A stretch of 64,000 nt of DNA from Gp6-AA40 sp963723495 (GCA_963723495.1 CAVRQR010000009.1:496001-560000), one strand, 5' to 3'. Shown: positions 37,365-47,370, numbered from the stretch's first letter. Notes: generated by a model not told the origin, from the sequence alone. Translations and numbers: made by a program.

Positions 37365-40319
37365 TCAGAATCTCACGCCGAACGCGAAGCGGAACGTACG
37401 GCCGCCGGTCTCACCGCTGGACCAGCGCGGGTAGTGCGCGGCGGAGGTGGCGGTGCCGAAGTTCGCGCCGCGGATGTATCCCGTGCGTTGTCCGAGCTCG
37501 TCCAGCGGGCTGTTCGGATCCGGCGTCACGGTTGTATCCCACTGAATGAGCTTCTGGTTGTTGAAGACGTTGTAGGTCTGGAGCTGGACCCACGGTCTGA
37601 GCGTTTTCCAGACTGGAATGGTGTACCTGATCGCCAAGTCGACCACAGCGTACCCGGCGAAGCTTTCGCTCCCGCGCTCGCCGTAGAACAGCGTTGCGGC
37701 CGTGCCGGTGCCGGCGGTTCGCACGTAGCCGGGATTGCGCGCAGCCTGTACCGGCGATAGCGCGACGTTGTTCGTGAAGAGGCTGTAGGTCTGTCCCGAG
37801 TTGATGCGCCAGAGCGGCGAGAAGTCAACGCTGCCGAAGCGCCCGAGGCCTTGGCTGTACGTTGTCCAGAGCCGCACCTTGTGGCGCTGGAATTCGTCCA
37901 AAGGGCCGTACGGGTAGTAGCGCGCCTCGTTGAAGAGCTCGGGGTAGTCGAACCAGATCGAACCGTTCCCCGGCTGGTTGGCGGCTTCTCCTTCGAAGCT
38001 GCCGTGGTTCGTGAGCTGAATCGTCCAGTGGCCGTCCGCCACGATCTGATCGATGATGCGGACGCGGGCCATGAACTGCAGCGCCTGGTACTCGCGTTTC
38101 TGCTCGTCGGTGTTCTGCCAGATCACGCGATCGAGTATGCCGCCGGTCTGCGGGACGGTGACCTTGCCCGCTGCGGTCGGGTCGGCAATCACGTCCTCGA
38201 TGAACGCGCTGGTCGTTCTGTAGGTGTAGACACCTTTGACGTGGCCGGCGTTGGGAAGCTCGCGCCCGAGCGCCAGTGTGAGCTCGTTCGTCTTCGGCGA
38301 TGACAGGTTTTCGTCGAAGAACACGTTGGCCGTGGGAACGTTGCCGCCGATGACGGCGTAGTTCGCCAGATTGAAGGCGGGCCCGAAGTTCATGCCCGTA
38401 CCGTTGGGGCCGACGTAGGCGAGGCTCACGAGGCTCGGCGTGCCGACGTTCGTGTTGCGGCCGAAGGCGCGCTCGGTATAGCGACCCGAGTACTGCGCGA
38501 ATGTCGCCTGCGCGATCGTCCTCCCGTTCCCCTCGACGTCGTAGCTGAGGCCGAGCCGCGGAACCACGGTATCGGTGTCGGCGCCCACGATGCCGCCTGT
38601 CGCGTCGGTCCGTACCTTCTCGTAGCGCACGCCGAGGTCGAACGTCAGACGGTCGCCCGCCGACCAGCGATCCTGCGCGTATATCGAGAATGTCTTGATC
38701 TCGATCGTGGCGCCGGGAACGGAAACCCAGTTCTCGAGGCGGGTGATGGCGGACCCCGGCGTGACAGCATTGCCTCCCCAGATCGGAACTGGCTCGTCGT
38801 CCACGATAAGGGGGCGACCATCGGGGCCGAGGAGGTAGTCGGTGCGGAACACGTAACCGGTGGCCGACTGCGAGTTGCCGCCGTTACGGAACGAGGTGAA
38901 GTGCTCGAAGCCGGCCTTCAGATCGTGGCGCCCGGTGGCGGAGCTGGTGAAGAAGTGGGACAGGCTGCCGGCGAATTGTTTGTTGTTGCGGTCCTCGGGA
39001 TCGGCGGAGCTGAAGTACGGCGCGTTATAGTGACGATTCACAGGGACGCCCGCGTTTCCCCGCGTGATGAAGGGCGAGTCGACGAGCGCCGTACTGGTTC
39101 CCCCGGTGTTGCGGAAGCCGAAGTCCTTCCTGGACCACTGGAAGGTTGCAAACAGCGTGTTGGTCAGGACGCCGTTGTAATTCACGACCCAGAGCTTGTT
39201 GGGGTTCTGCCGATCGACGAGCGTGGACGCCGTCATGGACATCACGTCGTTGATCGTCGGCAGATTCGTGGACTCCGTCTGGTTGCGCAGGAAGCTGCCG
39301 GTGAACGTGTGATTCACGATCGGCGTTCCGGTGAACTTCAGCTCGATGCGCTTGTTGTTGGTGCCAGTGGCATAGGCGCCGCCGACCTCGGCGAACACGC
39401 GTCCCGTCTCCGAGTTCTCGTAACGATCTGCGTTGAAGAACCACAACCGGTCACGCACGACTGGACCGCCGATCGTGCCTTCGTAGTACTTGGCGAGCAC
39501 CTCGCTTCGCTGCTGGTCGCGAGAGCGCTCGAACGGAGTCTCCGACGTCCACGACGGCCTCGAGAAGTTCGAGCGAAACGAGCCCGAGAAACTGTTGCCG
39601 CCGCTCTTGGTAATGACGTTGACCACGCCACCGCCGAACCGGCCGTACTCGGCCGAGATCCCTGACGTGAGCACCTGCGTCTCCTCGATGGCGTCTTCGA
39701 TGAAGAGCGCGTTCGAGGTACCGAACAGGTTGTCGTTGGTATCGACGCCGTCAATCAGGTAAAGGCTGTCGAATGCGAACGCCCCTCCAATGGCCACCTG
39801 GCCGACGTTGGGCGTGTTGTCCGTAACGCCGGGCGCCAGTTCGGCAATCTCGAACGGCCGGCGCCCGACCGGGAGCGCATTGATAGTATCCGCGCTGAAG
39901 TTGGTGGAGACTTGCGTCGTGGCCAGCGGCGGTGGCGTCGAATCCGCGACGACGTTGACCGTCTCCTGGACGGCGCCGAGTTGCAGCGTGACGTCCAACT
40001 CCGCGAGTCCACCGAGTGGGACGACAATGGTCTGCTGAACGTCAGCGGTGCCGGCAAACTGGAACCTCACGGTGTAGGTCCCGGGCGGCAAGCCGCGGAT
40101 GATATAGGCGCCGATGGCGTCTGTGATTGCCGAGCGCTCGCCCTGAAGCGCAGGTGAAGTGGCGGTCACCGTGGCGCCTGGTAACGGCAGGCCCTGCGGG
40201 TCGCGAACGACGCCCGAGAGCACGCCGGTTTGTAATCCTTGAGTCTCGGCCCGCTCTGGCAGCACCAGTATCAGGGCGATCATGAGTGCGAGTAAGCATT
40301 CGAGACGACGTGTCCTCAC
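37365..40319 (-). CDS. Large TonB-dependent-receptor-like outer-membrane protein (receptor 1)
   Basis: About 984 residues from a GTG at 40317-40319, supported by GGAGGAA six to seven bases upstream and by a signal peptide starting there (CLLALMIALILVLPERAETQG). Next is a carboxypeptidase-regulatory-like domain (about residues 30-110: SGVVRDPQGLPLPGATVTATSPAL, GLPPGTYTVRFQF), then a plug (NALPVGRRPFEIAELAPG, YLIDGVDTNDNLFG, VNVITKSGGNSFSG) and a long beta-barrel ending in an aromatic (FRFAFGVRF). This is the Oar-like receptor class abundant in acidobacteria, thought to take up or bind large substrates such as glycans or peptides. The whole gene reads in one frame, unlike receptors 2 to 4. The motif ATTGGGACCA lies 225 bases upstream. 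Confidence 0.9.
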   Translation of the reverse strand: MRTRRLECLLALMIALILVLPERAETQGLQTGVLSGVVRDPQGLPLPGATVTATSPALQGERSAITDAIGAYIIRGLPPGTYTVRFQFAGTADVQQTIVVPLGGLAELDVTLQLGAVQETVNVVADSTPPPLATTQVSTNFSADTINALPVGRRPFEIAELAPGVTDNTPNVGQVAIGGAFAFDSLYLIDGVDTNDNLFGTSNALFIEDAIEETQVLTSGISAEYGRFGGGVVNVITKSGGNSFSGSFRSNFSRPSWTSETPFERSRDQQRSEVLAKYYEGTIGGPVVRDRLWFFNADRYENSETGRVFAEVGGAYATGTNNKRIELKFTGTPIVNHTFTGSFLRNQTESTNLPTINDVMSMTASTLVDRQNPNKLWVVNYNGVLTNTLFATFQWSRKDFGFRNTGGTSTALVDSPFITRGNAGVPVNRHYNAPYFSSADPEDRNNKQFAGSLSHFFTSSATGRHDLKAGFEHFTSFRNGGNSQSATGYVFRTDYLLGPDGRPLIVDDEPVPIWGGNAVTPGSAITRLENWVSVPGATIEIKTFSIYAQDRWSAGDRLTFDLGVRYEKVRTDATGGIVGADTDTVVPRLGLSYDVEGNGRTIAQATFAQYSGRYTERAFGRNTNVGTPSLVSLAYVGPNGTGMNFGPAFNLANYAVIGGNVPTANVFFDENLSSPKTNELTLALGRELPNAGHVKGVYTYRTTSAFIEDVIADPTAAGKVTVPQTGGILDRVIWQNTDEQKREYQALQFMARVRIIDQIVADGHWTIQLTNHGSFEGEAANQPGNGSIWFDYPELFNEARYYPYGPLDEFQRHKVRLWTTYSQGLGRFGSVDFSPLWRINSGQTYSLFTNNVALSPVQAARNPGYVRTAGTGTAATLFYGERGSESFAGYAVVDLAIRYTIPVWKTLRPWVQLQTYNVFNNQKLIQWDTTVTPDPNSPLDELGQRTGYIRGANFGTATSAAHYPRWSSGETGGRTFRFAFGVRF

Positions 40320-40543
40320 AGTAGTTCCTCCATATTCCGCAAAGCCCTTGCGTTTCCGAGGTGACTCTTGCGTAGACCCGCTACCGAAAAAGGCGAACAG
40401 CTGCCCCACGAACGAAGTGGCGGCCTGCCGAACCAACGGGGGCTGGGAGGCCGTTCACGCGGGATTGATGTGACGAACCTAGTTCGCTCCTTCCAACAGT
40501 CGATTCGTCACGCTTCGCGCGCTTTTTATCACAGCTGAATCCC

Positions 40544-40553
40544 ATTGGGACCA
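40544..40553 (-). promoter_or_regulatory. Shared upstream motif TGGTCCCAAT of receptors 1 and 2 (site 1)
   Basis: This ten-base word (ATTGGGACCA on the plus strand) lies 225 bases before the receptor 1 start. The same word lies 232 bases before the receptor 2 start. Conserved placement suggests an operator or promoter-associated site; no regulator is known. Confidence 0.35.
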
Positions 40554-40628
40554 GCAGGTCGCACATAGTGTGAAAGGTTGGGCTGGAAGGCTCTTCCGGA
40601 AGGAAAGCTCGAGTGAGCGGGGGAGCGG

Positions 40629-40658
40629 AAAAAAAGACAGAGCCGGCTTGTGGCCGGC
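40629..40658 (-). terminator. Rho-independent terminator-like hairpin downstream of receptor 2
   Basis: Read on the minus strand, GCCGGC-CACAA-GCCGGC is followed after a few bases by seven T (the A-run at 40629-40635 on the plus strand). This is the second of two stems beyond the receptor 2 stop and the one with a T-tract. Confidence 0.75.
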
Positions 40659-40702
40659 CCTTTTCCTGGCGTGTTGTGTGTGAGACCCGCCAGCGAAGAA
40701 GC

Positions 40703-40724
40703 GAGGCCGGCCGAAGCCGGCCTC
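40703..40724 (-). terminator. UUCG-tetraloop hairpin directly after the receptor 2 stop
   Basis: GAGGCCGGC and GCCGGCCTC form a perfect nine-base stem around TTCG (minus-strand reading), starting seven bases after the stop codon. C(UUCG)G loops are exceptionally stable. It lacks its own T-run but sits ahead of the T-tailed hairpin at 40629. Confidence 0.7.
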
Positions 40725-40730
40725 ACGTGG

Positions 40731-43700
40731 TTAGAACAGGAACTTGACGGTGAACTGACCTCGAGTTCCGTCCTCGAACAGGTCGTCCATGCCGTAGCGC
40801 GGGTCGTACGCGTCGCACCATCCGGCGTAGACCGGATGAGCGCGTTGTAGTCGTATCCCTGGGTCAAGTCCGTGGTGCTCAAGTCGATGAGCGACGAGCT
40901 ACGATTCGATGCCGTATCCACGGTTCAGGAAGTTGTGACAGGTGCCTGACCGTCTTCTGGTTGAAGAGGTTGAGCACGTTCAGCTCGAACCGCATACGCT
41001 TCGCAGCCGCCATCGCCAACTCGTGCGAAAGAGGAGGTCGGTGCGGGTGAGCGATCGGCGTGCGGCCCATGTCTCCACGGCCGTTGACGAACACGTCCGC
41101 GCCGTGGGTCGACGTCACGTAGGTCGAGATCGGCGTGCCGCTGGCACCGTAGAAGGACGCGCCGATCTGGCGTGCCGAACGGGAGGTGTAGGCGCCGTAG
41201 AGCTTCACGACATGCGGGCGATCGGTCGCCAGGCGCCCGCGGACGTCGAGATTGCCGCGGGAGTCACACATCAGTTCGTCCAGGTCCCAGGCGCGGTTCA
41301 CGTTGCCGCCCGGCCGAGCGATGCTGCCCGCCTGCTGCTGTGCGGTCGCCGACGAGGTGCCGCCGGTCGTCGGCGTCGACACCTCGTCCGAGGAAGCGAT
41401 ACCCGCGTAGTTGCCGTACAGGCGGCTAGGGTGTAGTTCGCGCTGAAGAAAGTAGTTGGCAGAAACGGCGGTTGAAGCCGAACTCGAGCGCGTCGTACTG
41501 GCGCTTCGGGCGCGGGATCGGCTGAGCCTGGCGGCGTCAGCCGGTCGGAGAACTGGATGGCCGCCTGGCGCCTTGCCAGGATTGCCAATCAGATATCCCT
41601 CGTCGCCCTCGTCGTTCAGGAAGCCGATGTCCTCGATCGTCTCGAGCAGCTCGTTGTGGATGTAGTGCACCGTGAGCACGCTGTTCCGGTTCATCTGGAA
41701 CTCGATGCCGCCGCTGGCGCTCGACTGCCTCATCGGCTCGATGTCCGGATCGATGGTCGAGCGAACGAGGGCACGCGACGGTCGCGGCAGCTGCCCGGGG
41801 TCACCCACAAGTCCCGGCCCCGGCATGTTGCTCAGGTTCAGGCTGCCGAGGTCGAGCGTATCCAGACCGCGGTAATCGATGCACCAGGTCTCGGCGCCGA
41901 AGGAGCCGCGCGGCAGCTCGTACTTCGTCCAGTCGTAGTACAGGCCCCAGCTGCCGAACACCTTCAGTCGTCCGTCCGCGAACACGTCGTAGGCGGCGCC
42001 GAAGCGAGGAGCCAACTTGTCGGCCAAGTTGAAGTGGATGGCTGTCTCCGAGTAGTCCGGCCGGAACGTCGGAACCTTCTCATTCTCGGTACGGATGCCG
42101 AGGTTCAGCGTCAGGCGGTTGCCGATCGACCACTGATCCTGAATGTACAGCGAGTGGATGTTGCTGCCCGCTTCGTTCGCGATGCGGCGATCGTTCACCT
42201 CGTAGTAGCCGTAGTCCGGCCGCGACCGCGTCTCGCCGCTGAACTGTGAAGCTCCGGTCCCAGAAGATGAACACGTAGCCGCCGGGGTAGAACGAGTTGA
42301 TGTCGTTGCGTACGCGCTGGAAGCCGTAGCCACCTTTCAACGAGTGGAGGCCACCCGCCGTTGAACGCGCGGTTGTAGTCCAGGTTGAAGGTCGCGCGCT
42401 TGGTCGTGTCGTACTCCGTGATCTGTGCCCGCGGCGTGTTCGCCGTGTTCGTTCCGCCGCGCAGCGACGTTGGAATCTGGTTCTCGAAGCCCGGCGTAAC
42501 ACCGGCCGTGGGGGTCCGGTAGGTGTACGAGTCGTCAACGGAATGCCGGTGTCGCTATATCGGTCGTGGAAGAGACCGCCGCGTGCACTGAGGAACGATC
42601 TGTCCGTCAGCGTGATGTCGACCGTTCCGCTCGTGTTGACCTGGTTGATCTCGTACCCGCGGTTGATGTTCGCCGCCAGGGACGCCTGCAGTGCCGATAT
42701 AGCTGTTCGGCGTCGTGCCGTTGTACGCCGCCTGGGTCCCGTCGGCCTCAGTCGGCGTCCACAGCGTGGACCAGCTGGCGGTCAGCCGGCGTGCCGAATA
42801 GGTCACCTTGCCGAACGTCTGCTGACGCCAGATGTCGCGCTCGATGTCTGTTGCTGGCGTCGGTGTAGTTGTAGGTGTTGTCCCGATTCTCATTGCGGGG
42901 CGAAAACGCACCGTAGAAGAACAGGCGGTCACGAACGATGGGGCCGCCGATGGACCCACCGAACTCCTGCGTGGTGATTCGGCTGTTCGTTATCCTGGAC
43001 GTACAGACACGGTTCGATCGTCGATCGGATCCAGGACGAGACGCTTCACCGGTTGCGCGCTGATCGCGCTGCCTTCGTAGTAGTAATGTCCCTCGCCGCG
43101 GAACGTGTTGCCGCCGCTCTTGGTCACGGCGCTCACGACGCCGCCAAGTGCGCCGCCGTACTCCGCCGTGATACCGCTCGTCTTCACCTGCACTTCCTGC
43201 AGGTATTCAAAGACCGTGTTCTGCCGCGACTGACCGTTGACCAGCGAGTTGGTCACGATGCCGTCCACGGTGAAGGCGTTCTCGGCGCCGCTCGCGCCGT
43301 TGACCTGCATGCCGCCTTCGATTTCACCCGAGTTCACCGACGGCGCGGTCAGCGCGATCGACTGGAAGGATCGACCTTTCGGCAGACGGTCGAATTCTTC
43401 AGCCGACACGTTGTGCGCGATGAGCGTGCTGGCGGTGTCGACGAGTGGTGACTGGGCGATGACCTGCACGGTCTCCGTCACGCCACCGACACGCAGCTCC
43501 GCGTTCACCTCGAATGCGCGGCCCAGCAGGACGATGACGTCGGTTCGCTCCACAGGTGCAAATCCGGTCAAGGAGAACCGAACCGTGTAGCGACCAGGAA
43601 CAAGATCAGCCGCTCTGTATTGACCGTTCGCGTCCGTGACGAACTCGCGAGTTTCGCCTGTCTGAACGTTTGCGGCGAGGACGGATACTCCAGGGACTGC

Positions 43701-43817
43701 GCCACCCTGCGCGTCCGTCACTGTGCCCGTCAGTGTGCCAAATCGTTCCTGGGCGGATGCGAGGACGCTTACAGCCAGCGCAAACGCCACAAGAAGAGCA
43801 CTTATGCGTGCGTACAT
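40731..43817 (-). pseudogene. Large TonB-dependent-receptor-like protein (receptor 2), many frame breaks
   Basis: The start is ATG at 43815-43817 with GGAGAG before it, followed by a signal peptide (SALLVAFALAVSVLASAQ). A regulatory-like domain follows (TGTVTDAQGGAVPGVSVLAANV), then a plug (DTASTLIAHNVSAEEFDRLPKGRSFQ, AFTVDGIVTNSLVNGQ, VSAVTKSGGNTFRGEGHYYYEG) and a barrel that can be followed over all three frames to FTVKFLF and a TAA at 40731-40733. At least a dozen breaks occur, near 43004, 42988, 42850, 42694, 42535, 42356, 42247, 41565, 41535, 41440, 41030 and 40815-40945. Between breaks the sense is preserved (QDQWSIGNRLTLNLGIR, SRLYGNYAGIASSDE, ATDRPHVVKLYGAY, FELNVLNLFNQKT). Most breaks are one surplus base. 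I annotate it as a disrupted gene, but insertion-type consensus error in a repeated gene family explains it at least as well as decay. Confidence 0.75.
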
Positions 43818-44193
43818 CACTTCTCTCTCCTTAAGAAGCTGTGGTTGCTCTCTTCAGTTACCTGAACCGCTTACGAAAAACGTGTACCAACTGGCCCTGC
43901 CATCAAGCCGGTGGATTTTCGGTGATTTGTTGCTCGGATGCCTGCGAACGTGGCGAATAGATCCATGAGGAGCAACATTACGAACCAAAATCATGGATCA
44001 GCCGCCACTCGTAATGCAAGCATAACGCTTCATCACTTTGCACAGTCAATTGGGACCAACCCTAATGAGGTACGAGGGTTGGTAAAGCGGGGATAAGGGG
44101 ACGAACCGCTAAGAATTAGGGGAGATCGGAAGGGCTGGCCGGACAGGGTCCGGTCCAGGGGCGTGGCGCCCCCGGGCCAGGTTGGCTGAGTCT
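43818..44193. other. Spacer upstream of receptor 2
   Basis: A 376-base AT-richer stretch without a gene, between the receptor 2 start and the end of the dehydrogenase gene. It should contain the receptor 2 promoter. The shared motif ATTGGGACCA is at 44049-44058. Confidence 0.7.
44019..44058 (-). promoter_or_regulatory. Candidate receptor 2 promoter with shared motif (site 2)
   Basis: On the minus strand TGGTCCCAAT runs into TTGACT (-35-like, complement of 44044-44049), and 19 bases later comes TATGCT (-10-like, complement of 44019-44024). The ten-base word is shared with the receptor 1 upstream region at nearly the same distance from the start codon. The -10/-35 reading is by eye only, and the promoter consensus of this organism is unknown. 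Confidence 0.35.
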
Positions 44194-46212
44194 TTACTGC
44201 GGAACTGCATAGGCGACCAGGCTATCAGTCGCCACGAGCGCGACATATTGTCTGCCGTCCTTGCCTTGGTAGGTCATAGGGTTAGCGTTGACCTGGCCTT
44301 CCAGGCGGGTCACCCAGAGTTCCTTGCCGGTCTTCGAGTCGAAGGCCCGGAACCGCCGATCGGTGGTTGCGCCAACGAACACGAGCCCTCCGGCAGTGAC
44401 CGTTGGGCCCGCGCTGCCACTGTTTCCTGTCTGTTGCTTGCCCTCGGGAAGAGCCTCAGTCAGGCCGAGTGGTGTTTCCCACGCTATCTCCCCGGTATTG
44501 GCGTTCACTGCCACAAGGCGACCCCATGGTGGCCGCTGGCAGGGCAGGTTGGCGAGTGTTCGGCCACTCTCATCCCTATATGGTGCGCTGAAGGTGAAGT
44601 ACGGGCCGGCGCCGTTCACGCTGCCGCGATCGTAGGGAATGGTCGAACCCTCTGTGCCGCGACCGTAGTTCTGACCGGGCCGCTTCTCTTCGATCCAACC
44701 CACGAGCGAGGTGTCGTGAGCGTTCACGAATACAAATCCGGTGTTGGGGTCGACAGCCGCACCGCCCCAATTCACGCCTCCTGTTCCACCCGGAAACTGG
44801 ATCGTGCTCTTCGGCGGTTCACCAGCGACCTGAAAGCCGAACGGCGTGAACGGCCCTGCATTCGCGAAGCCGCCGCTCTTGTCCCAGAGCGCCTGACACT
44901 CCGCGACGTGTTGCGCTGACGTGTCCTCCGGTCGCACCATGTCGCGATCCTTCTTGAACTCGACTCGCGACAACGGGCGTGACGGCTTGATCGGAAATGG
45001 TTGCGTCGGGGAGTACCACTCGCCGGGGACGTTGCCCTGAGGCACCGGACGTTCTTCAACGCCGAAGATTGGCTTACCGGTCACGCGATCGAGGATGAAC
45101 ATGTAACCGGTCTTGCCAATCGACGCGAGCGCAGGGATGCGGCGGCCATTCTGGACAATGTCCACGAGCGCAGGTGGATTCGGCATGTCCGAATCCCAGA
45201 GATCGTGATGGACGGTCTGGAAGTGCCACAGATACTTTCCGGTCTCGGCATTGACCGCGACGATCGAGTTGGCGAAGAGGTTGTTGCCGGGACGATCGCC
45301 GCCCCAGTAATTACCAGCCGGCCCTGCTACGGGCATGTAGAGGATTCCGCGCTCGTCGTCGAGCGTCATGTACCACGCCCACACGTTGACACCCGATCGA
45401 TTGCGCCATCCGCGATCCAGCCATGTCTCGTGTCCGACTTCCCCGGGCAACGGCACCGTGTGGAAATCCCACAGATGCTTGCCCGTCCTGATGTCGAACG
45501 CGCGGGTGTCACCTGGCGCGGAGAGCGCGACCTCACCTGTGGTCGCACCCAGGATCGCGATGTTCCTGTAGATCGTCGGCACCCCATTCCAGGGCACGGC
45601 GATCTCGACGATGCCGTTGCGTCCGAAGCCGGCGACGGGCGCACCGGTCGCGGCGTCGAGCGCAACCAGGCGGGGGCCGGCAGTCAGCAGAATGCGCGGA
45701 GCGAGCTTCCCATCACCGGGCCAGTAGGCGACACCGCGTGCGGTCGTCTCCATGCCGAGCGGCATCAGGTATCGCCATAGTTCTTTACCTGTGTGCGCCT
45801 CGATGGCCAGCACCTGGTTACCTCGTGCCGGCAGATACATGACGCCGCCGACCACGATCGGCGTTGCCTGCGGGTTGCTCCCGGTCGCATCGAATGGGTC
45901 GGCACTTCCGCGCGCCTGACCGGCAGCCGGATTTCCTGCGGCGCCAGCGGCACGACCCGCGGGCGCGGCTTCGCCGTCAGGCGGCGGGCCTCCGCCACGG
46001 CGACCGGCGGGTTGCGTCAGACGCATTGACCACGCAGGCGCCAGCCTGGCGACGTTGGTCGTGTTGATGTCTGTCAATGGAGAGTAACGCGTGCCAGACA
46101 GTGTTCGGCTGTAGAGAGGCCAGTCGCCGGGCGCCGGGCTGCGCTGGGTCGACTGCGCCGCCACAACGACGCTGCCGATGAGGACGAGCGGGACGAGTAT
46201 CAAACGCATCAT
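44194..46212 (-). CDS. PQQ-type beta-propeller dehydrogenase (glucose-dehydrogenase-like)
   Basis: About 672 residues with a signal peptide (MRLILVPLVLIGSVVVAAQ), so periplasmic. The eight-bladed quinoprotein propeller shows tryptophan-docking motifs (AIEAHTGKELWRYLMPLG, AFDIRTGKHLWDFHTVP, AVNAETGKYLWHFQTVHHDLWDSDMPNPP, VNANTGEIAWETPLGL, AFDSKTGKELWVTRLEG). The HHDLWDSDMPNPP stretch is that of membrane-type glucose dehydrogenases and related alcohol dehydrogenases rather than classical methanol dehydrogenase, whose vicinal Cys pair I do not see. A Gly/Ala/Pro-rich insert (about residues 75-110) interrupts the N-terminal part. There is no haem site. It ends 124 bases from the isopropylmalate-dehydrogenase-like gene, which is divergent. 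The start could be either of two adjacent ATG codons. Confidence 0.87.
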   Translation of the reverse strand: MMRLILVPLVLIGSVVVAAQSTQRSPAPGDWPLYSRTLSGTRYSPLTDINTTNVARLAPAWSMRLTQPAGRRGGGPPPDGEAAPAGRAAGAAGNPAAGQARGSADPFDATGSNPQATPIVVGGVMYLPARGNQVLAIEAHTGKELWRYLMPLGMETTARGVAYWPGDGKLAPRILLTAGPRLVALDAATGAPVAGFGRNGIVEIAVPWNGVPTIYRNIAILGATTGEVALSAPGDTRAFDIRTGKHLWDFHTVPLPGEVGHETWLDRGWRNRSGVNVWAWYMTLDDERGILYMPVAGPAGNYWGGDRPGNNLFANSIVAVNAETGKYLWHFQTVHHDLWDSDMPNPPALVDIVQNGRRIPALASIGKTGYMFILDRVTGKPIFGVEERPVPQGNVPGEWYSPTQPFPIKPSRPLSRVEFKKDRDMVRPEDTSAQHVAECQALWDKSGGFANAGPFTPFGFQVAGEPPKSTIQFPGGTGGVNWGGAAVDPNTGFVFVNAHDTSLVGWIEEKRPGQNYGRGTEGSTIPYDRGSVNGAGPYFTFSAPYRDESGRTLANLPCQRPPWGRLVAVNANTGEIAWETPLGLTEALPEGKQQTGNSGSAGPTVTAGGLVFVGATTDRRFRAFDSKTGKELWVTRLEGQVNANPMTYQGKDGRQYVALVATDSLVAYAVPQ

Positions 46213-46232
46213 GTCAGGGGAGTATACCCATT

Positions 46233-46318
46233 TGGCTCTGGGCTCTCGGCTCTGGGTCTGGGCCGAGAGCCTGAAGCCGACAGCCAAGCGCAGAGCCGAG
46301 AGCCGAACGTCGAGAGCC
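46233..46318. repeat. Palindromic intergenic repeat, family B, copy 3
   Basis: GGCTCTGGGCTCTCGGCTCTGGG on the left is answered by GGCCGAGAGCC and CAGAGCCGAGAGCCG on the right, occupying the whole spacer between two divergent genes. Confidence 0.8.
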
Positions 46319-46335
46319 GTGATTCAATACCCCTC

Positions 46336-47370
46336 GTGTCTCATCGCGTTGCGGTCATTCCGGGTGATGGCATCGGTCCCGAGGTAACCGCGCAGGCCGT
46401 GAAGGTGCTGGAGGCACTCGGCGGTGTGGAGATGCACCACTTGCCGTGGGGCGCCGATCACTACCTCGCGACGGGTGAAACGGTTCCGCCCGGTGGCTAC
46501 GATCTGCTGCGGTCGTTCGACGCGATCCTGATCGGCGCGCTCGGTGACCCGCGCGTTGCGGACAACCGGCATGCGCGCGCGATCCTGCTCGGCACGCGCT
46601 TCGAGCTCGATCTCTACGTCAACTATCGCCCGGTGCGGTTACTCGACACGCGCCTGTGTCCGCTCAAACACCGCACACCCGCCGACGTCGACTTCGTGGT
46701 GCTGCGCGAAAACACGGAAGGTCTGTATGTGGGTGTCGGAGGTCGATTCAAAGCCGGCACCAGCGACGAGATCGCGGTCCAGGAAGAGATCAATACCTAC
46801 AAGGGTGTTCACCGGATCATCCGCCACGCGTTCGAGGTCGCGCGCACGCGTCCTCGCCGTACCGTCTGCATGGCCGACAAGAGCAACGCGATGCAAGAGG
46901 GGCACGCGTTGTGGCAACGCGTGTTTCGCGAGGTCGGTGCTGAGTATGCGGATGTGTCGAGCCGTCACCTGTACATAGATGCGTTGGCGATGATGCTCGT
47001 CCAGGATCCGGGTCAGTTCGATGTCATCGTGACGAATAATCTCTTTGGCGACATCATCACCGACATCGGTGGCGCGCTGCAGGGCGGCCTGGGCATGGCC
47101 GCGTCCGCGAATCTTCACCCCGGGCGCACCTCGATGTTCGAACCCGTCCATGGCTCGGCGCCGCCACTGGCGGGGCGGGACGCAGCGAATCCAATCGGGG
47201 CGATTCTGTCTGCGGCGCTGTTGCTCGAGACGCTGGGACGCCGGGAGGACGCCGACCGGATCAACCGCGCGGTTGAGTCGGCCGTCGGAGACGGCGCTGT
47301 CACACGTGACGTCGGCGGAAATCTCGGCACATCGGCTGCCGGCGACGCCGTTCGAGAGCGGCTTCGATGA
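46336..47370 (+). CDS. Isocitrate/isopropylmalate dehydrogenase family enzyme (LeuB-like)
   Basis: A 344-residue decarboxylating dehydrogenase. The N-terminal HRVAVIPGDGIGPEVTAQAVKVL, the substrate-binding region DVDFVVLRENTEGLYVGVGG, catalytic Lys and Asp in TVCMADKSNAMQEGH and FDVIVTNNLFGDIITDIGGAL, and the nucleotide region FEPVHGSAPPLAGRDAANPIGAIL match 3-isopropylmalate dehydrogenase and its tartrate-dehydrogenase-like relatives. No other leucine gene is nearby, so the exact substrate is open. The start is GTG at 46336 with no clear ribosome-binding site. The first fae gene follows after 68 bases on the same strand. Confidence 0.85.
   Translation: MSHRVAVIPGDGIGPEVTAQAVKVLEALGGVEMHHLPWGADHYLATGETVPPGGYDLLRSFDAILIGALGDPRVADNRHARAILLGTRFELDLYVNYRPVRLLDTRLCPLKHRTPADVDFVVLRENTEGLYVGVGGRFKAGTSDEIAVQEEINTYKGVHRIIRHAFEVARTRPRRTVCMADKSNAMQEGHALWQRVFREVGAEYADVSSRHLYIDALAMMLVQDPGQFDVIVTNNLFGDIITDIGGALQGGLGMAASANLHPGRTSMFEPVHGSAPPLAGRDAANPIGAILSAALLLETLGRREDADRINRAVESAVGDGAVTRDVGGNLGTSAAGDAVRERLR

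Larger units (their letters stand above)
40320..40730. other. Spacer between receptor 1 start and receptor 2 end
   Basis: A 411-base stretch with no gene. It holds two terminator-like hairpins for receptor 2 on its right side, and the upstream region of receptor 1 on its left side with the shared motif ATTGGGACCA at 40544-40553. Confidence 0.75.

Noticed and set aside
41557..42249. Plus-strand open frames inside the receptor 2 region
   Set aside because: The minus strand carries recognisable receptor sequence in all segments. The plus frames only exist because the region is GC-rich.
40731..43817. Phase variation of receptor 2
   Set aside because: The breaks are not at long homopolymers or short tandem repeats that would slip reversibly, and there are far too many of them in one gene.
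44194..46212. Methanol dehydrogenase (MxaF/XoxF) to feed the H4MPT module
   Set aside because: The sequence lacks the vicinal Cys pair and is closer to glucose-dehydrogenase-like quinoproteins. A role in methanol oxidation cannot be claimed.
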